Of a stretch of DNA of 64,000 bases, positions 23,879 through 32,983 are shown piece after piece. Under the pieces are notes generated by a model that made no database searches, was not told the DNA's origin, and saw only the letters and a program-made list of their open reading frames with translations. Each line of letters begins with the position of its first letter. Position 1 is the stretch's first letter. The DNA comes from Parahalioglobus pacificus (lineage in GTDB: Bacteria > Pseudomonadota > Gammaproteobacteria > Pseudomonadales > Halieaceae). A program made the translations under genes and the position numbers. The stretch is from positions 992,001-1,056,000 of the forward strand of contig NZ_BMYM01000001.1 of NCBI RefSeq assembly GCF_014652275.1, in the 5' to 3' direction.

Positions 23879-24772
23879 GTGAAATGGCTCACCGTAGTTG
23901 CGTTAGCGAGCCTGCTGTTTGCGCAGCGCGGTATGGCGCAGGAGCTTGAGCCACGCAGCTATACCAATCTGCCGATAGGAGAGACCTTTGTGCTTGTGGG
24001 CGCGGTGCGCTCTGAGGGCGGCTTGGCCCCGGTTGCATCCTCGCCACTGCAAGATGCCGAACTCACTATCGATACCGGCGTCCTAGGATTGGCTCACACT
24101 TTCGCTCTGGCGGGCAGTTCTGCAAAGGCCGACGTTGCCGTGGGAAGAACCTGCTACGAGGGCTCAGCCATTTTTCAGGGTGAGTTTACCGAGGGTCGGC
24201 GTTGCGAATACATCGACCCTCGGGTGCGCATTGGCTGGAACTTCCTCGGTGCACCAGCCATGCCACTGGCGGACTTTATGCAGTGGGAACCCGGGTTCGT
24301 GATGGGCGCCAGCTTGCAAGCCGCAATTCCGCTAGGTACGTACAACAAGGAAAACCTGATCAACGCAGGGGCTAACCGCTGGATGGTGCGGCCTGGGCTT
24401 GGATTCTCATTCCGCACGGGCCGCTGGCATTACGACGTCAGCGCCAGCGTCAAGTTCTTTGAAACGAACTCGGATTTTTTCAATGACAGCTCGCTGGCAC
24501 AGGACCCGTTGTACTCGCTGCAGGTGCACCTGGTGCGATATTTCAATCGTGGAATGTGGCTGTCATTGAACGGTAATCTCTTTGCAGGCGGAGAGACCAG
24601 CCGTGATGGAGTTGACCTCGATGACCGGCAGGAGAATTCCCGATGGGGGGCAACCTTTTCCATGCCACTCAACCCCCATCACAGCATCAAGGTGTATGCC
24701 TCCACGGGTGTTGTGACCCGCACTGGGTCGGACTTTGATACCTTTGGTGCGGCCTGGCAATACCGGTTCTAG
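23879..24772 (+). CDS. outer-membrane channel, phenol-MetA-degradation type
   Basis: A 297-residue protein starting at GTG 23879 directly after the GST stop. It has a signal peptide (about residues 1-20, ending GMA), then alternating beta strands and a C-terminal aromatic residue (WQYRF). SYTNLPIGETFVLVGAV and WMVRPGLGFSFRTGRW fit the MetA-pathway/transporter family of porin-like proteins found with aromatic-degradation genes. It probably imports the cluster substrate. It is convergent with the acyl-CoA ligase, 4 bases apart. Confidence 0.8.
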   Translation: MKWLTVVALASLLFAQRGMAQELEPRSYTNLPIGETFVLVGAVRSEGGLAPVASSPLQDAELTIDTGVLGLAHTFALAGSSAKADVAVGRTCYEGSAIFQGEFTEGRRCEYIDPRVRIGWNFLGAPAMPLADFMQWEPGFVMGASLQAAIPLGTYNKENLINAGANRWMVRPGLGFSFRTGRWHYDVSASVKFFETNSDFFNDSSLAQDPLYSLQVHLVRYFNRGMWLSLNGNLFAGGETSRDGVDLDDRQENSRWGATFSMPLNPHHSIKVYASTGVVTRTGSDFDTFGAAWQYRF

Positions 24773-24776
24773 AGTC

Positions 24777-26477
24777 TCAGCCCTCTGCCAGCCACTGGCC
24801 TCGAAGCTGTGCCTTGAGAACCTTGCCGGTGGCGTTTTTGGGTAATGGCTCTCGGCTTAGGCGCCACTGGCTAGGCACTTTGAAAGCGGCCAGGTGTTCT
24901 TTGGTCCAGCTCGCCAAATTGTCACCGCTGAGAGTTGGGTCTGTGCTGTGAATCACAGCGACGAGCTCTTCACCCCAGCTGTCATGAGGGATGCCGAACA
25001 CGGCAGCTTCCGCGACTGCGGCGTGGCCCAGCAGGATGCCTTCAACTTCGATGGGGTAAATATTCTCGCCACCGCGAATCACCATATCCTTGATGCGATC
25101 GACAATGAACAGGAAGCCGTGTTCGTCGATGTAACCCACATCACCCGTTGCCACCCAGCCCTCGATGAAGGTTGATGCGCTGGCCTCCGCATTGTTCCAA
25201 TACTGCTGGGCATTCGTCGGGCTGCGCACGTAAATCTCGCCGGTTGCCCCCTCAGCAAGGTCACGACCATCGGTGTCAACGGTTTTCACTTCAACAATCG
25301 GGGAGAGATTGCCCGAGGAAGTCGGGCAGAGCTTATAGGCCTCGCCGGTAAAGCTGCAGCAGGTGGCATTGGTCTCGGTCATACCGTAGCCGGTGCCGGG
25401 GTAGGCGTGTGGCAGCTTGCCGTAGATCATGTCTTTTAGGTGGGGCGGCGATGCGGTGCCGCCGGCGCCTATCGCAAACAGGCTCTGGTGGTCGTATTGA
25501 TCCCACTCGGGTGAGCTCATCATGGCCATGGTCATGGTGGGTACGCCGGTAAAGGTAGTTATTCGCTCTCGCTCAATGATTCGCAGTGCGTCGCTCACAT
25601 CCCACTTATACATGATGCTGGTTTTACGGCCGCCGCGAAGGTTCAGCAAAAAGACGGAGTAGCAACCTGAGACGTGGAACAGGGGTACAGCCAGCAGCGT
25701 GGAAGGATCAAAGCCGGCGTTCAGCATGTGGCCGATGGCCTCAGGATTGAGCATTGCTGAGACGGTGGCCATGAACTCGAAGTTATACAGGGCCTGGCAA
25801 ATCGCAAAATGAGTGGATGCCGCCCCCTTGGGCCTTCCCGTGGTGCCCGAGGTATACATAATCATCGCCAGGTCGCCCGGCGACAGTGATACATCAGGCA
25901 ATTCCCGGCCACCTTCGATAGCCTGCGCCCAATGGGTGCAGTTGTCAGCGGGCAGTGAGGTCGCCCGGGCTACGACGGCATGTATTGTGCCAGCCGCCAA
26001 GCGCGGCTGTAAAAGTCCGGCGCGGACTTCATCGCAGCAGACAATTTTGGCTCCCGCATCATCGAGTGCGTACTCGAGTTCTTCTGCGCTGCCCCAACTG
26101 TTCAGCGGCACGGCGACTGCGCCTATCGAGACAATGGCGGCAAATGCTGCCATCCACTCGGGGTAGTTGCGCATAGCGATGGCCACGCGGTGACCACGCT
26201 CCACAGCAAGATCCTGATGCAGAAAATGCGCGAACGCATCCACCTGGGCAAAGAACTGGTCGAAGCTCCAGCGATCATCTTCGTAGGTGACGAATGTCTT
26301 CTCGCCATATTGGCGGCCCTGGGAAATGGCCTCCCGCAGGGTCGGCGGGGCATTGCGATAGCAGCGTATGGGCACGCCACTGCTCAGGTGTTCGGTGAGT
26401 TCGAAAGGTGCGCCCGGTGCGGTAAGTTGTTGCGTGTATTCCTGAAGTTGTTCTGTGTAGCGTGTGATGTCTGTCAT
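24777..26477 (-). CDS. acyl-CoA synthetase (AMP-binding, FadD-like)
   Basis: A 566-residue adenylate-forming enzyme. The P-loop is MIMYTSGTTGRPKGA, A5 is GYGMTETNA, the hinge is DRIKDMVIRGGENIYP, and the catalytic lysine is in PLPKNATGKVLK near residue 555. It activates a carboxylic acid to its CoA thioester. The gene follows MarR by 11 bases on the minus strand and faces the P450 cluster, suggesting joint control. The acid substrate is unknown; other enzymes in the cluster point to a hydroxylated aliphatic, terpenoid or aromatic acid. Confidence 0.9.
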   Translation of the reverse strand: MTDITRYTEQLQEYTQQLTAPGAPFELTEHLSSGVPIRCYRNAPPTLREAISQGRQYGEKTFVTYEDDRWSFDQFFAQVDAFAHFLHQDLAVERGHRVAIAMRNYPEWMAAFAAIVSIGAVAVPLNSWGSAEELEYALDDAGAKIVCCDEVRAGLLQPRLAAGTIHAVVARATSLPADNCTHWAQAIEGGRELPDVSLSPGDLAMIMYTSGTTGRPKGAASTHFAICQALYNFEFMATVSAMLNPEAIGHMLNAGFDPSTLLAVPLFHVSGCYSVFLLNLRGGRKTSIMYKWDVSDALRIIERERITTFTGVPTMTMAMMSSPEWDQYDHQSLFAIGAGGTASPPHLKDMIYGKLPHAYPGTGYGMTETNATCCSFTGEAYKLCPTSSGNLSPIVEVKTVDTDGRDLAEGATGEIYVRSPTNAQQYWNNAEASASTFIEGWVATGDVGYIDEHGFLFIVDRIKDMVIRGGENIYPIEVEGILLGHAAVAEAAVFGIPHDSWGEELVAVIHSTDPTLSGDNLASWTKEHLAAFKVPSQWRLSREPLPKNATGKVLKAQLRGQWLAEG

Positions 26478-26488
26478 AAGGCAGCGAA

Positions 26489-26992
26489 TTATTGTCCGTC
26501 CGTCCAGGATTCAGGCAGGTATTCCAGGTCAAGCCGGCGCACCACATCGCGTAGTCCGTCTTCCAGTCGGTTCAAGTCATCGATGCCGACCTTCTTTGCA
26601 TAGAGCTCTTTGACTTCCTGAATGGCGACCATGCTGTCCGCCACCAGCTGAACCCCTTTTTCTGTCAGGCGTATCTCTTTTGCCCGCTTGTCGGCGTCGT
26701 CCACGCCGCGCTGGATATACCCCATCCGCTCCAGCTCCTTGAGCATTTTTCCCATAGCCTGCTGGGTCACCCTTGCTCTCTCTGCCAGCTCGGTGACCCG
26801 CACGGCACCCATGCCAAGATTGGAGAATACGGCGGAGTGCGAAGGGCGAATGTCGGGGTGGCCACGTTCATTGATAATGGCGTGGACGCGGGCTTCAAAA
26901 TCGCGGGCAAACTCCTTCAGGAGGCGGGCGAGGTTGTTAGAAAGGCGGTAGGCCAGTTCGCGGTTTTCTTTAGCGGTATCTTTGCTGCTCAC
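26489..26992 (-). CDS. MarR family transcriptional regulator
   Basis: About 167 residues. It has a winged helix-turn-helix with TELAERARVTQQAMGKMLKEL and the wing GVDDADKRAKEIRLTEKG typical of MarR. A GTG at 27013 is in frame, but CCGGAGAACCCAG before the GTG at 26992 favours that start (MSSKDTAKENREL). It is expected to repress the ligase and perhaps the P450 operon (inverted repeat at 19632-19649), with release by a CoA thioester or an acid. Confidence 0.85.
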   Translation of the reverse strand: MSSKDTAKENRELAYRLSNNLARLLKEFARDFEARVHAIINERGHPDIRPSHSAVFSNLGMGAVRVTELAERARVTQQAMGKMLKELERMGYIQRGVDDADKRAKEIRLTEKGVQLVADSMVAIQEVKELYAKKVGIDDLNRLEDGLRDVVRRLDLEYLPESWTDGQ

Positions 26993-27171
26993 CTGGGTTC
27001 TCCGGTTAGGCACTTTCTTATTATGGACCGGCTCTTACCGGCGAATGAACAACTATAGCAAAGGCATGAACGTCCTCTAGGATGAGCACGCAATTTTCCG
27101 GAACCACGTCGCAGATTTGAACCCCTTTACGGCATTTCGCTACACTGCGACGCTGTTTCACCGGAGGCATC

Positions 27172-27954
27172 ATGGCAAAAATAATCACCTGCAATACCAA
27201 CGGCATTCGCGCCGCAGCGCGCAAGGGCTTTTTCGATTGGCTGGAGGACGAACGGGCGGATGTGGTTTGCATTCAGGAAACGAAGGCCCAGGTTGACCAG
27301 CTCTCGGACCCCGTTTTCAGTCCCGAGGGATACCATTGTTTTTATAACGATGCCCTAAAAAAAGGCTACAGCGGCACTGCGCTTTATAGCCGTGTGAAGC
27401 CCAGAGCCGTGCACACCCGTTTGGGCTGGGATCCGGTCGATAGTGAGGGGCGCTATCTGCAGGCGGATTTTGACAAAGTGTCGGTGATTTCACTCTATGT
27501 GCCCTCCGGCTCTAGCAGCGAGGAGGCTCAAGCCAGAAAGTACACATTTATGGACCATTTCATGGACCATCTTCGAGCCCTAAGGCGAAAGCGCCGTGAA
27601 TTTATTATCTGCGCCGACTGGAATATCTGCCATAAAGAGATTGATCTGAAGAATTGGCGTGGCAATCGTAAGAACTCGGGCTTTTTGCCCGAAGAGAGGG
27701 CCTGGCTTGATACCGTGTATGACGATGTGGGTTTTGTTGACTCCTTCCGACTGATCAATCCAGAGCCAGAGCAGTATACCTGGTGGAGTAACAGAGGGCA
27801 GGCATGGGCAAATAACACGGGGTGGCGCCTGGATTACCAGATGATCACGCCAGGTCTGGCCGATAAGGTCACCGGGGCAGACATCTACAAGGCACAGCGT
27901 TTTTCAGACCATGCACCGCAGATCATGGAGTATGATTTGTCCATCAAGGCCTGA
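27172..27954 (+). CDS. exodeoxyribonuclease III family protein (Crc-like with intact active site)
   Basis: A 260-residue protein of the ExoIII/AP-endonuclease fold. Over its whole length it resembles Pseudomonas Crc (QADFDKVSVISLYVPSGSSSEE in parts; MDHFMDHLRALRRKRREFI; KNWRGNRKNSGFLPEERAWLD in parts). Unlike Crc, it keeps the nuclease residues: IQETKAQ (Glu), ADWNICH (Asp-x-Asn), RLDYQM and FSDHAPQ (Asp-His). It is therefore probably an active AP-endonuclease/3'-exonuclease. It is divergent from marR. Confidence 0.85.
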   Translation: MAKIITCNTNGIRAAARKGFFDWLEDERADVVCIQETKAQVDQLSDPVFSPEGYHCFYNDALKKGYSGTALYSRVKPRAVHTRLGWDPVDSEGRYLQADFDKVSVISLYVPSGSSSEEAQARKYTFMDHFMDHLRALRRKRREFIICADWNICHKEIDLKNWRGNRKNSGFLPEERAWLDTVYDDVGFVDSFRLINPEPEQYTWWSNRGQAWANNTGWRLDYQMITPGLADKVTGADIYKAQRFSDHAPQIMEYDLSIKA

Positions 27955-28032
27955 GCACCGGGGTTTGCACCGTCGCGGTCAAATCGTTAGATTGGCGCCC
28001 GTTTTGACACTACTACCAAAGAGAGCGTGTTT

Positions 28033-28377
28033 ATGAGCTTTTTCATTCCCAGTGCCCAGGCGCAGGCCGCGGGCCAGGCAGCTGGCCCCGCCGGTGGCGA
28101 GCTGTTCCAGATCCTGTTTCTGGTTGGCCTGTTCGTCCTGTTTTACTTCATCGCCATTCGCCCGCAGCGCAAGCGGCAGAAAGAGCATGCAGAGATGGTC
28201 TCCGCCCTTAATAAAGGCGACGAGGTTGTCACCAGCTCGGGTATTCTGGGCAAAGTAACCGCACTGGACGACAACTACATGGTGCTGTCAGTTGCAGATA
28301 AGGTGGAAATGAAGTTTCAACGTGTTCACCTGCATGCGGTGCTGCCCAAGGGCACCCTGAAGCAGATTGGCGCCTAA
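28033..28377 (+). CDS. yajC: preprotein translocase subunit YajC
   Basis: A 114-residue YajC. It has a short N terminus, one transmembrane helix (LFQILFLVGLFVLFYFIAI, about residues 25-43), the conserved RPQRKRQKEH, then NKGDEVVTSSGILGKV. A GTG at 28027 is in frame; the ATG at 28033 is preferred (GAGAG upstream). YajC normally sits in tgt-yajC-secD-secF with the Sec genes. Here it stands between a nuclease and a PLP-enzyme gene, with no Sec gene nearby. It overlaps the next gene by 11 bases. Confidence 0.9.
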   Translation: MSFFIPSAQAQAAGQAAGPAGGELFQILFLVGLFVLFYFIAIRPQRKRQKEHAEMVSALNKGDEVVTSSGILGKVTALDDNYMVLSVADKVEMKFQRVHLHAVLPKGTLKQIGA

Positions 28378-29407
28378 AACCCTCAAGTATCCACCACGGG
28401 TGAACCTCGCGGTTCGCCCAACTCCCTTGCAGTACCTGCCCCGGGCCTCAGAGCGATGGGGGCGTGGCAAGCGACTCTGGATAAAGCGCGATGACCTGAC
28501 CGGCAGCACACTGTCGGGAAACAAGGTGCGCAAGCTGGAGTTTATTGCCGCACACGCCCAGTCCGGCGGTTATGACACCCTGATCACCTGCGGCGGTATC
28601 CAGAGTAATCATTGCCGTGCGACCGCCCTTGTGGCGGCACAGCTCGGCCTACAGTGCCATTTGCTGCTGCGCGGTGATCAGCCTGAAGAGCTGGAGGGCA
28701 ACTACCTGCTCGATCAGCTCGCTGGAGCTCGCATCAGCTGCTACCCCGCCAAGCGCTATTTCCGTGAGCTGGACGCGCTGTTCGAAGAATGGGAGGCGTA
28801 TTACGCGCAGCGAGGTCAGCGGGCCTTGGCTATACCCACCGGCGGCAGCGACGGCGTGGGTATCTGGGGCTACATCGCAGCTTGCGAAGAGTTGAGCGCT
28901 GACTTCACCGAGCACGGCATACCGAGCGCTAATGTGGTCTGTGCCAGCGGTTCGGGCGGTACTCAGGCCGGGCTTACGCTTGGGGTGGAACTGCACGGCC
29001 TGCCGGCAACCATCTGGGCAGTGAATGTCTGCGATGACGAAGCGTACTTTATCGACAAAGTGAACGAGGACATGGCCGACGTTTATGCGCGCTACCCGGA
29101 TTTGCCTAGGGTCAGCGCGCAGCCACGGGTGCTGGATGGTTACGTGGGGCAGGGGTACGCAAAGGCGAGCGAGGCCGTATTCGACTTGATCGCGGAGCTC
29201 ACCCGCCTCGAGGGCGTTGTTCTTGATCCGGTATATACCGGGAAGGCATTTCAAGGGATGATTACAGAACTTGACGCCGGTCGATTCGACGACTGCGAAG
29301 ACCTGGTTTTCGTTCACACTGGCGGCGTGTTTGGCCTGTTTCCGCAGGCCGGGGGATTTGTCGGCACTGAGACCGACGCTGCGGTCAACGATATCGCAAC
29401 AGAATAA
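28367..29407 (+). CDS. D-cysteine desulfhydrase / ACC deaminase family PLP enzyme
   Basis: A 346-residue fold-type II PLP protein. The PLP lysine is in SGNKVRKLEF, with TCGGIQSNHCRA, ASGSGGTQAGL and a C-terminal FVHTGGVFGLFP. This matches D-cysteine desulfhydrase (DcyD) and ACC deaminase, and the paralogues cannot be told apart by eye. The TTG start at 28367 overlaps yajC and aligns with the family N terminus; GTG 28400 would drop conserved residues. It precedes an amino-acid symporter by 11 bases, suggesting use of an imported amino acid. Confidence 0.85.
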   Translation: MAPKTLKYPPRVNLAVRPTPLQYLPRASERWGRGKRLWIKRDDLTGSTLSGNKVRKLEFIAAHAQSGGYDTLITCGGIQSNHCRATALVAAQLGLQCHLLLRGDQPEELEGNYLLDQLAGARISCYPAKRYFRELDALFEEWEAYYAQRGQRALAIPTGGSDGVGIWGYIAACEELSADFTEHGIPSANVVCASGSGGTQAGLTLGVELHGLPATIWAVNVCDDEAYFIDKVNEDMADVYARYPDLPRVSAQPRVLDGYVGQGYAKASEAVFDLIAELTRLEGVVLDPVYTGKAFQGMITELDAGRFDDCEDLVFVHTGGVFGLFPQAGGFVGTETDAAVNDIATE

Positions 29408-29418
29408 GGAAAACCGAA

Positions 29419-30744
29419 ATGGCCGATGTGATTTCCACAATTAATGGCTGGGCCTGGGGCCCTGTCATGCTGGTGCTCCTGCTGGGTACCGGACTGTATT
29501 TGAGCCTGGGTCTGAGGTTCATGACCGTGCGGCGCATACCGGGGGCGCTGGGGCTGCTGCTGGGTGGACGCAAAGGCGACGGCAAGGGTGATATTTCGCC
29601 GTTTAGCGCGTTGATGACGTCCCTCTCGGCCACTATTGGAACAGGCAATATCGCTGGCGTTGCAACCGCCCTGGCGTTAGGTGGGCCTGGTGCCTTGTTC
29701 TGGATGTGGATAACGGCACTGGTCGGCATGGCCACCAAATACGCCGAGGCCGTGTGTGCCGTGCGCTTTCGCGAGAAGGACAGCGAGGGCAATTTCAGTG
29801 GTGGCCCCATGTACTACATCCGCAATGGCTTGCATAAGCGTTGGCATTGGCTGGGCTATGCCTTCGCGATATTTGGCAGTCTCGCGGGTTTCGGCATTGC
29901 GAATACCGTGCAGTCGAACTCCGTCTCCCAGGTCATGCAGGATTCCTTCTCAATACCACCCCTGGCAACCGGCTTGGTGTTGATGGTGTTGGTGGGTGCA
30001 GTGGTGCTGGGTGGAATTCGCCGCATCGCCTCCGTGGCCAGTTACCTGGTGCCAATGATGGCGCTGGCCTACATTTTGATGAGCCTGGTCGTCATCATCG
30101 TCCACGCCAGTGAGTTACCCGGGGCTGTTGCCACGATCGTCGAGGCCGCATTCAGTGGCTCGGCCGCAGCAGGCGGTTTCGCAGGCGCTACCGTTTGGGC
30201 TGCACTCAGGTTTGGTGTTGCCCGAGGGATCTTTTCCAACGAGGCGGGGCTTGGCAGTGCGCCTATCGCCCATGCGGCCGCCAAAACCAACGAGCCGGTA
30301 GAGCAGGGCATGATTGCAATGCTGGGTACTTTTATCGACACCCTGGTTGTTTGCACCATGACTGGCCTGGTGATTGTTATCATGGACGTACTACCCACTG
30401 GGATCAGTGGTGCCAGCCTTACATCCACGGCTTTCGCGGGGGCGTTTCCCGGGGGCGAATACATTGTGACCATCGGGCTGTGTCTGTTTGCCTTCACTAC
30501 CATGATCGGTTGGTCATTCTACGGGGAGCGCTGTGTCGTGTTTCTGATGGGCACCGGCGGGATACTGCCGTTTCGCTTGTTGTGGGTGGTCGCCATCCCT
30601 GTGGGAACGGTGGTTGAGTTGGATATGGTCTGGCTGATAGCGGATACGCTGAACGCCTTCATGGCCATTCCCAACCTGATCGCTCTCTTGCTATTAGGCC
30701 CCTTGGTTTTCCGTCTGACGCGCGAGTATTTCGAGCGCAGTTGA
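29419..30744 (+). CDS. sodium:alanine/glycine symporter (AGCS family)
   Basis: A 441-residue membrane protein with about 10-11 transmembrane helices. The signatures are ATIGTGNIAGVATAL, GPGALFWMWITALVGMATKYAEA (in parts), GGPMYYI and NEAGLGSAPIAHAAAKT, all AGCS/AlsT type. It would import alanine, glycine or a D-amino acid with Na+. It follows the desulfhydrase-like enzyme, which suggests that the transporter supplies its substrate. AAGGAAA precedes the ATG. Confidence 0.92.
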   Translation: MADVISTINGWAWGPVMLVLLLGTGLYLSLGLRFMTVRRIPGALGLLLGGRKGDGKGDISPFSALMTSLSATIGTGNIAGVATALALGGPGALFWMWITALVGMATKYAEAVCAVRFREKDSEGNFSGGPMYYIRNGLHKRWHWLGYAFAIFGSLAGFGIANTVQSNSVSQVMQDSFSIPPLATGLVLMVLVGAVVLGGIRRIASVASYLVPMMALAYILMSLVVIIVHASELPGAVATIVEAAFSGSAAAGGFAGATVWAALRFGVARGIFSNEAGLGSAPIAHAAAKTNEPVEQGMIAMLGTFIDTLVVCTMTGLVIVIMDVLPTGISGASLTSTAFAGAFPGGEYIVTIGLCLFAFTTMIGWSFYGERCVVFLMGTGGILPFRLLWVVAIPVGTVVELDMVWLIADTLNAFMAIPNLIALLLLGPLVFRLTREYFERS

Positions 30745-30794
30745 TGAGTGACTGGGTGTGGTTCAGTGCCGCACCCACTGATTTGTAAGGCGCT

Positions 30795-32945
30795 ATGGCT
30801 GTTTTTCTTGATTCAGTAGAGCAGTGTGTAGACCAGATCCTGGCACAGGTGGGCAAGGATTTGGTGGTTGGTGCTCCACTGGGACTGGGCAAGCCGGTGC
30901 AGCTGCTCAATGCCCTGTATCATCGCGCCTGCAACGACCCTTCGATTTCCCTGCGTATTCTCACGGCCCTGTCTCTGGAGCGACCGGAAGAGGGGCATGA
31001 TATCGAGGCGCGCCTGGCCGGACCCATCATTGAGCGGTTGTTCGGCGACTACGAGTCACTCGCCTATATGGCAGACCTTCGAGCAAACACTCTGCCACCC
31101 AATATCACCGTCAGCGAATTGTATTTTAAGGCCGGCGCAATGAAGGGTATCGCCAGCGCCCAGCAGAACTATATTTCCAGCAATTACACGCATATTGCCC
31201 GGGATATGGTGGCGGCGGGTATGAACGTTGTTCTGCAATTGGTCGCACAGGACGAGCATCAGCGCGACAAGCTCAGCTTATCGTGTAACCCCGACACTGC
31301 CATCGATGTGCTGGATCAGCTTCAGCGCGAGCGCCGCGGTACCTTTGTAGCCGCTGCCCAGGTGCATCCTGATCTGCCATTTATGGGTAATGATGCACTG
31401 GTCAGCGCGGATCGATTCGACGTAGTGGTGCGAAACCCGGACTACGACAAAGCTCTGTTTGCGGTGCCGAATGCGGCGGTGCCTGAGCGCGATTATGCCG
31501 CAGCGCTGCACGCCAGCAGTTTGATTGTGGATGGCGGTACACTCCAAATTGGCATTGGCTCATTGGGTGATGCGGTGGCTCAGGCCTGTGTGTTGCGCCA
31601 TAACGACAATGATCGGTATCGCGACCTGTTAAAGGCTCTGGGCAACGAGGCAGCATCCTCAGAGAATGGAGTTTCACCCTTTCAAAAAGGGCTGTACGCA
31701 TCAACCGAGATGTTCGTTTACGGCATGTTGGTGATGATGGAAAGAGGCATCATCAAACGACAGGTGTTCGATAGCCTGCCTTTGCAGCAGGCCTTGAATC
31801 AGGGCGACATTAGCCCGCGTGTTGATAGCCGGTTTTACGAATGGGGGTTGGCCTCGGGTTTCATTCCGCCCGCGCTGGACTCTGCATCGCTGACTGAGCT
31901 CAAACGCTGGGGTGTAGTGCCTGAAGGGCTCTCACTTTTCCCCACAGGAAAGCTTGGCCTTGGCGAACAGCAGCTTGAGAACCGTTTGGATAAACCGGCG
32001 GTGAGGGATGCATTGTTGAGTGCCGTTGACTGTGCGGAGCTGTGTGGAGGGGCGGTGCTGCACGGCGGCTTTTTCCTTGGTCCACGTGTCTTTTACAAAC
32101 GCCTCAGGGAAATGCCTGACGATCAGCGCGCCTTGATCAACATGACCAGCGTACTGCGCACTAACCAGTTATTACAGGATGCGCCCCTGTACACCGCACA
32201 GCGCCAGCAAGCCCGTTTCATCAATACGGGCATGATGGTCACGCTGAGTGGCGCGGTGACCTCAGATGCTCTTGAGGATGGCACGGTGATTAGCGGTGTT
32301 GGCGGGCAGTACAACTTTGTGGCGATGGCTCACGATCTCCCCGGCGCGAAATCCATTCTCTGTATCAGGGCAACGCGCGGCGAGGGCGATGAACTGCGCT
32401 CCAATATCATTCCCAGCTATGGCCACACCACGATCCCCCGACACCTCAGGGACATCGTGGTGACGGAGTATGGGGTCGCTGATCTTCGTGGTCAGACTGA
32501 TGCCGAGGTCATTAAGCGATTGTTGGCGGTAGCGGATGCGCGCTTCCAGTCAGAGTTGATGGAGCACGCGAAATCGACGGGCAAGCTTGAGCGGGATTAC
32601 ACACTGCCAACGCGGTGCGCTAACAATACGCCAGCCGCACTGGCAGCGGCGCTGGATGACGCCAGGTCCGAAGGCTACCTGCCGGACTATCCCTTCGGCA
32701 CAGAGCTCACTGAGCGCGAGCAGACATTAGCGGCAAGCCTCAGGCGGATAAAGGCGCTGAGTGATGAGCCAACGAAATTTGTCGGCTCTATTTTTCGTGC
32801 CTTATTGCATCAGGCTGATGCAGGCGAGGCTGAGCCATTTCTGCAACGGATACAGCTGGAACACCCCGAGACAACCCGGGAGTTTCTTATCCAGCAGCTA
32901 TTGCTCCTCGACCTTGAAGAGCGTGGTGTATTGCAGGCCGTGTGA
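30795..32945 (+). CDS. acetyl-CoA hydrolase/transferase family protein, extended
   Basis: A 716-residue protein; usual members have about 430-500 residues. The CoA-transferase core is recognisable: GAPLGLGKPVQL at the N terminus, SLIVDGGTLQIGIGSLGDAV, the glutamate in YASTEMFVYG, and SGAVTSDALEDGTVISGVGG with VVTEYGVADLRGQ in the C-terminal domain. The last about 130 residues form a charged helical tail not typical of the family. It probably transfers or hydrolyses short acyl-CoA. The start at ATG 30795 is clear. Confidence 0.85.
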   Translation: MAVFLDSVEQCVDQILAQVGKDLVVGAPLGLGKPVQLLNALYHRACNDPSISLRILTALSLERPEEGHDIEARLAGPIIERLFGDYESLAYMADLRANTLPPNITVSELYFKAGAMKGIASAQQNYISSNYTHIARDMVAAGMNVVLQLVAQDEHQRDKLSLSCNPDTAIDVLDQLQRERRGTFVAAAQVHPDLPFMGNDALVSADRFDVVVRNPDYDKALFAVPNAAVPERDYAAALHASSLIVDGGTLQIGIGSLGDAVAQACVLRHNDNDRYRDLLKALGNEAASSENGVSPFQKGLYASTEMFVYGMLVMMERGIIKRQVFDSLPLQQALNQGDISPRVDSRFYEWGLASGFIPPALDSASLTELKRWGVVPEGLSLFPTGKLGLGEQQLENRLDKPAVRDALLSAVDCAELCGGAVLHGGFFLGPRVFYKRLREMPDDQRALINMTSVLRTNQLLQDAPLYTAQRQQARFINTGMMVTLSGAVTSDALEDGTVISGVGGQYNFVAMAHDLPGAKSILCIRATRGEGDELRSNIIPSYGHTTIPRHLRDIVVTEYGVADLRGQTDAEVIKRLLAVADARFQSELMEHAKSTGKLERDYTLPTRCANNTPAALAAALDDARSEGYLPDYPFGTELTEREQTLAASLRRIKALSDEPTKFVGSIFRALLHQADAGEAEPFLQRIQLEHPETTREFLIQQLLLLDLEERGVLQAV

Positions 32946-32983
32946 GCTGGCCCAAGAGCACGTGAACAGGCTATCCTAGCTGC

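Noticed and set aside
28004-28009. TTGACA before yajC as a -35 box
   Set aside because: The matching -10 position (about 28027) has no TATAAT-like hexamer and falls at the start codon.
28649-29440. 263-codon minus-strand frame
   Set aside because: It is antisense to the desulfhydrase-like gene and shows no family signature or ribosome site.
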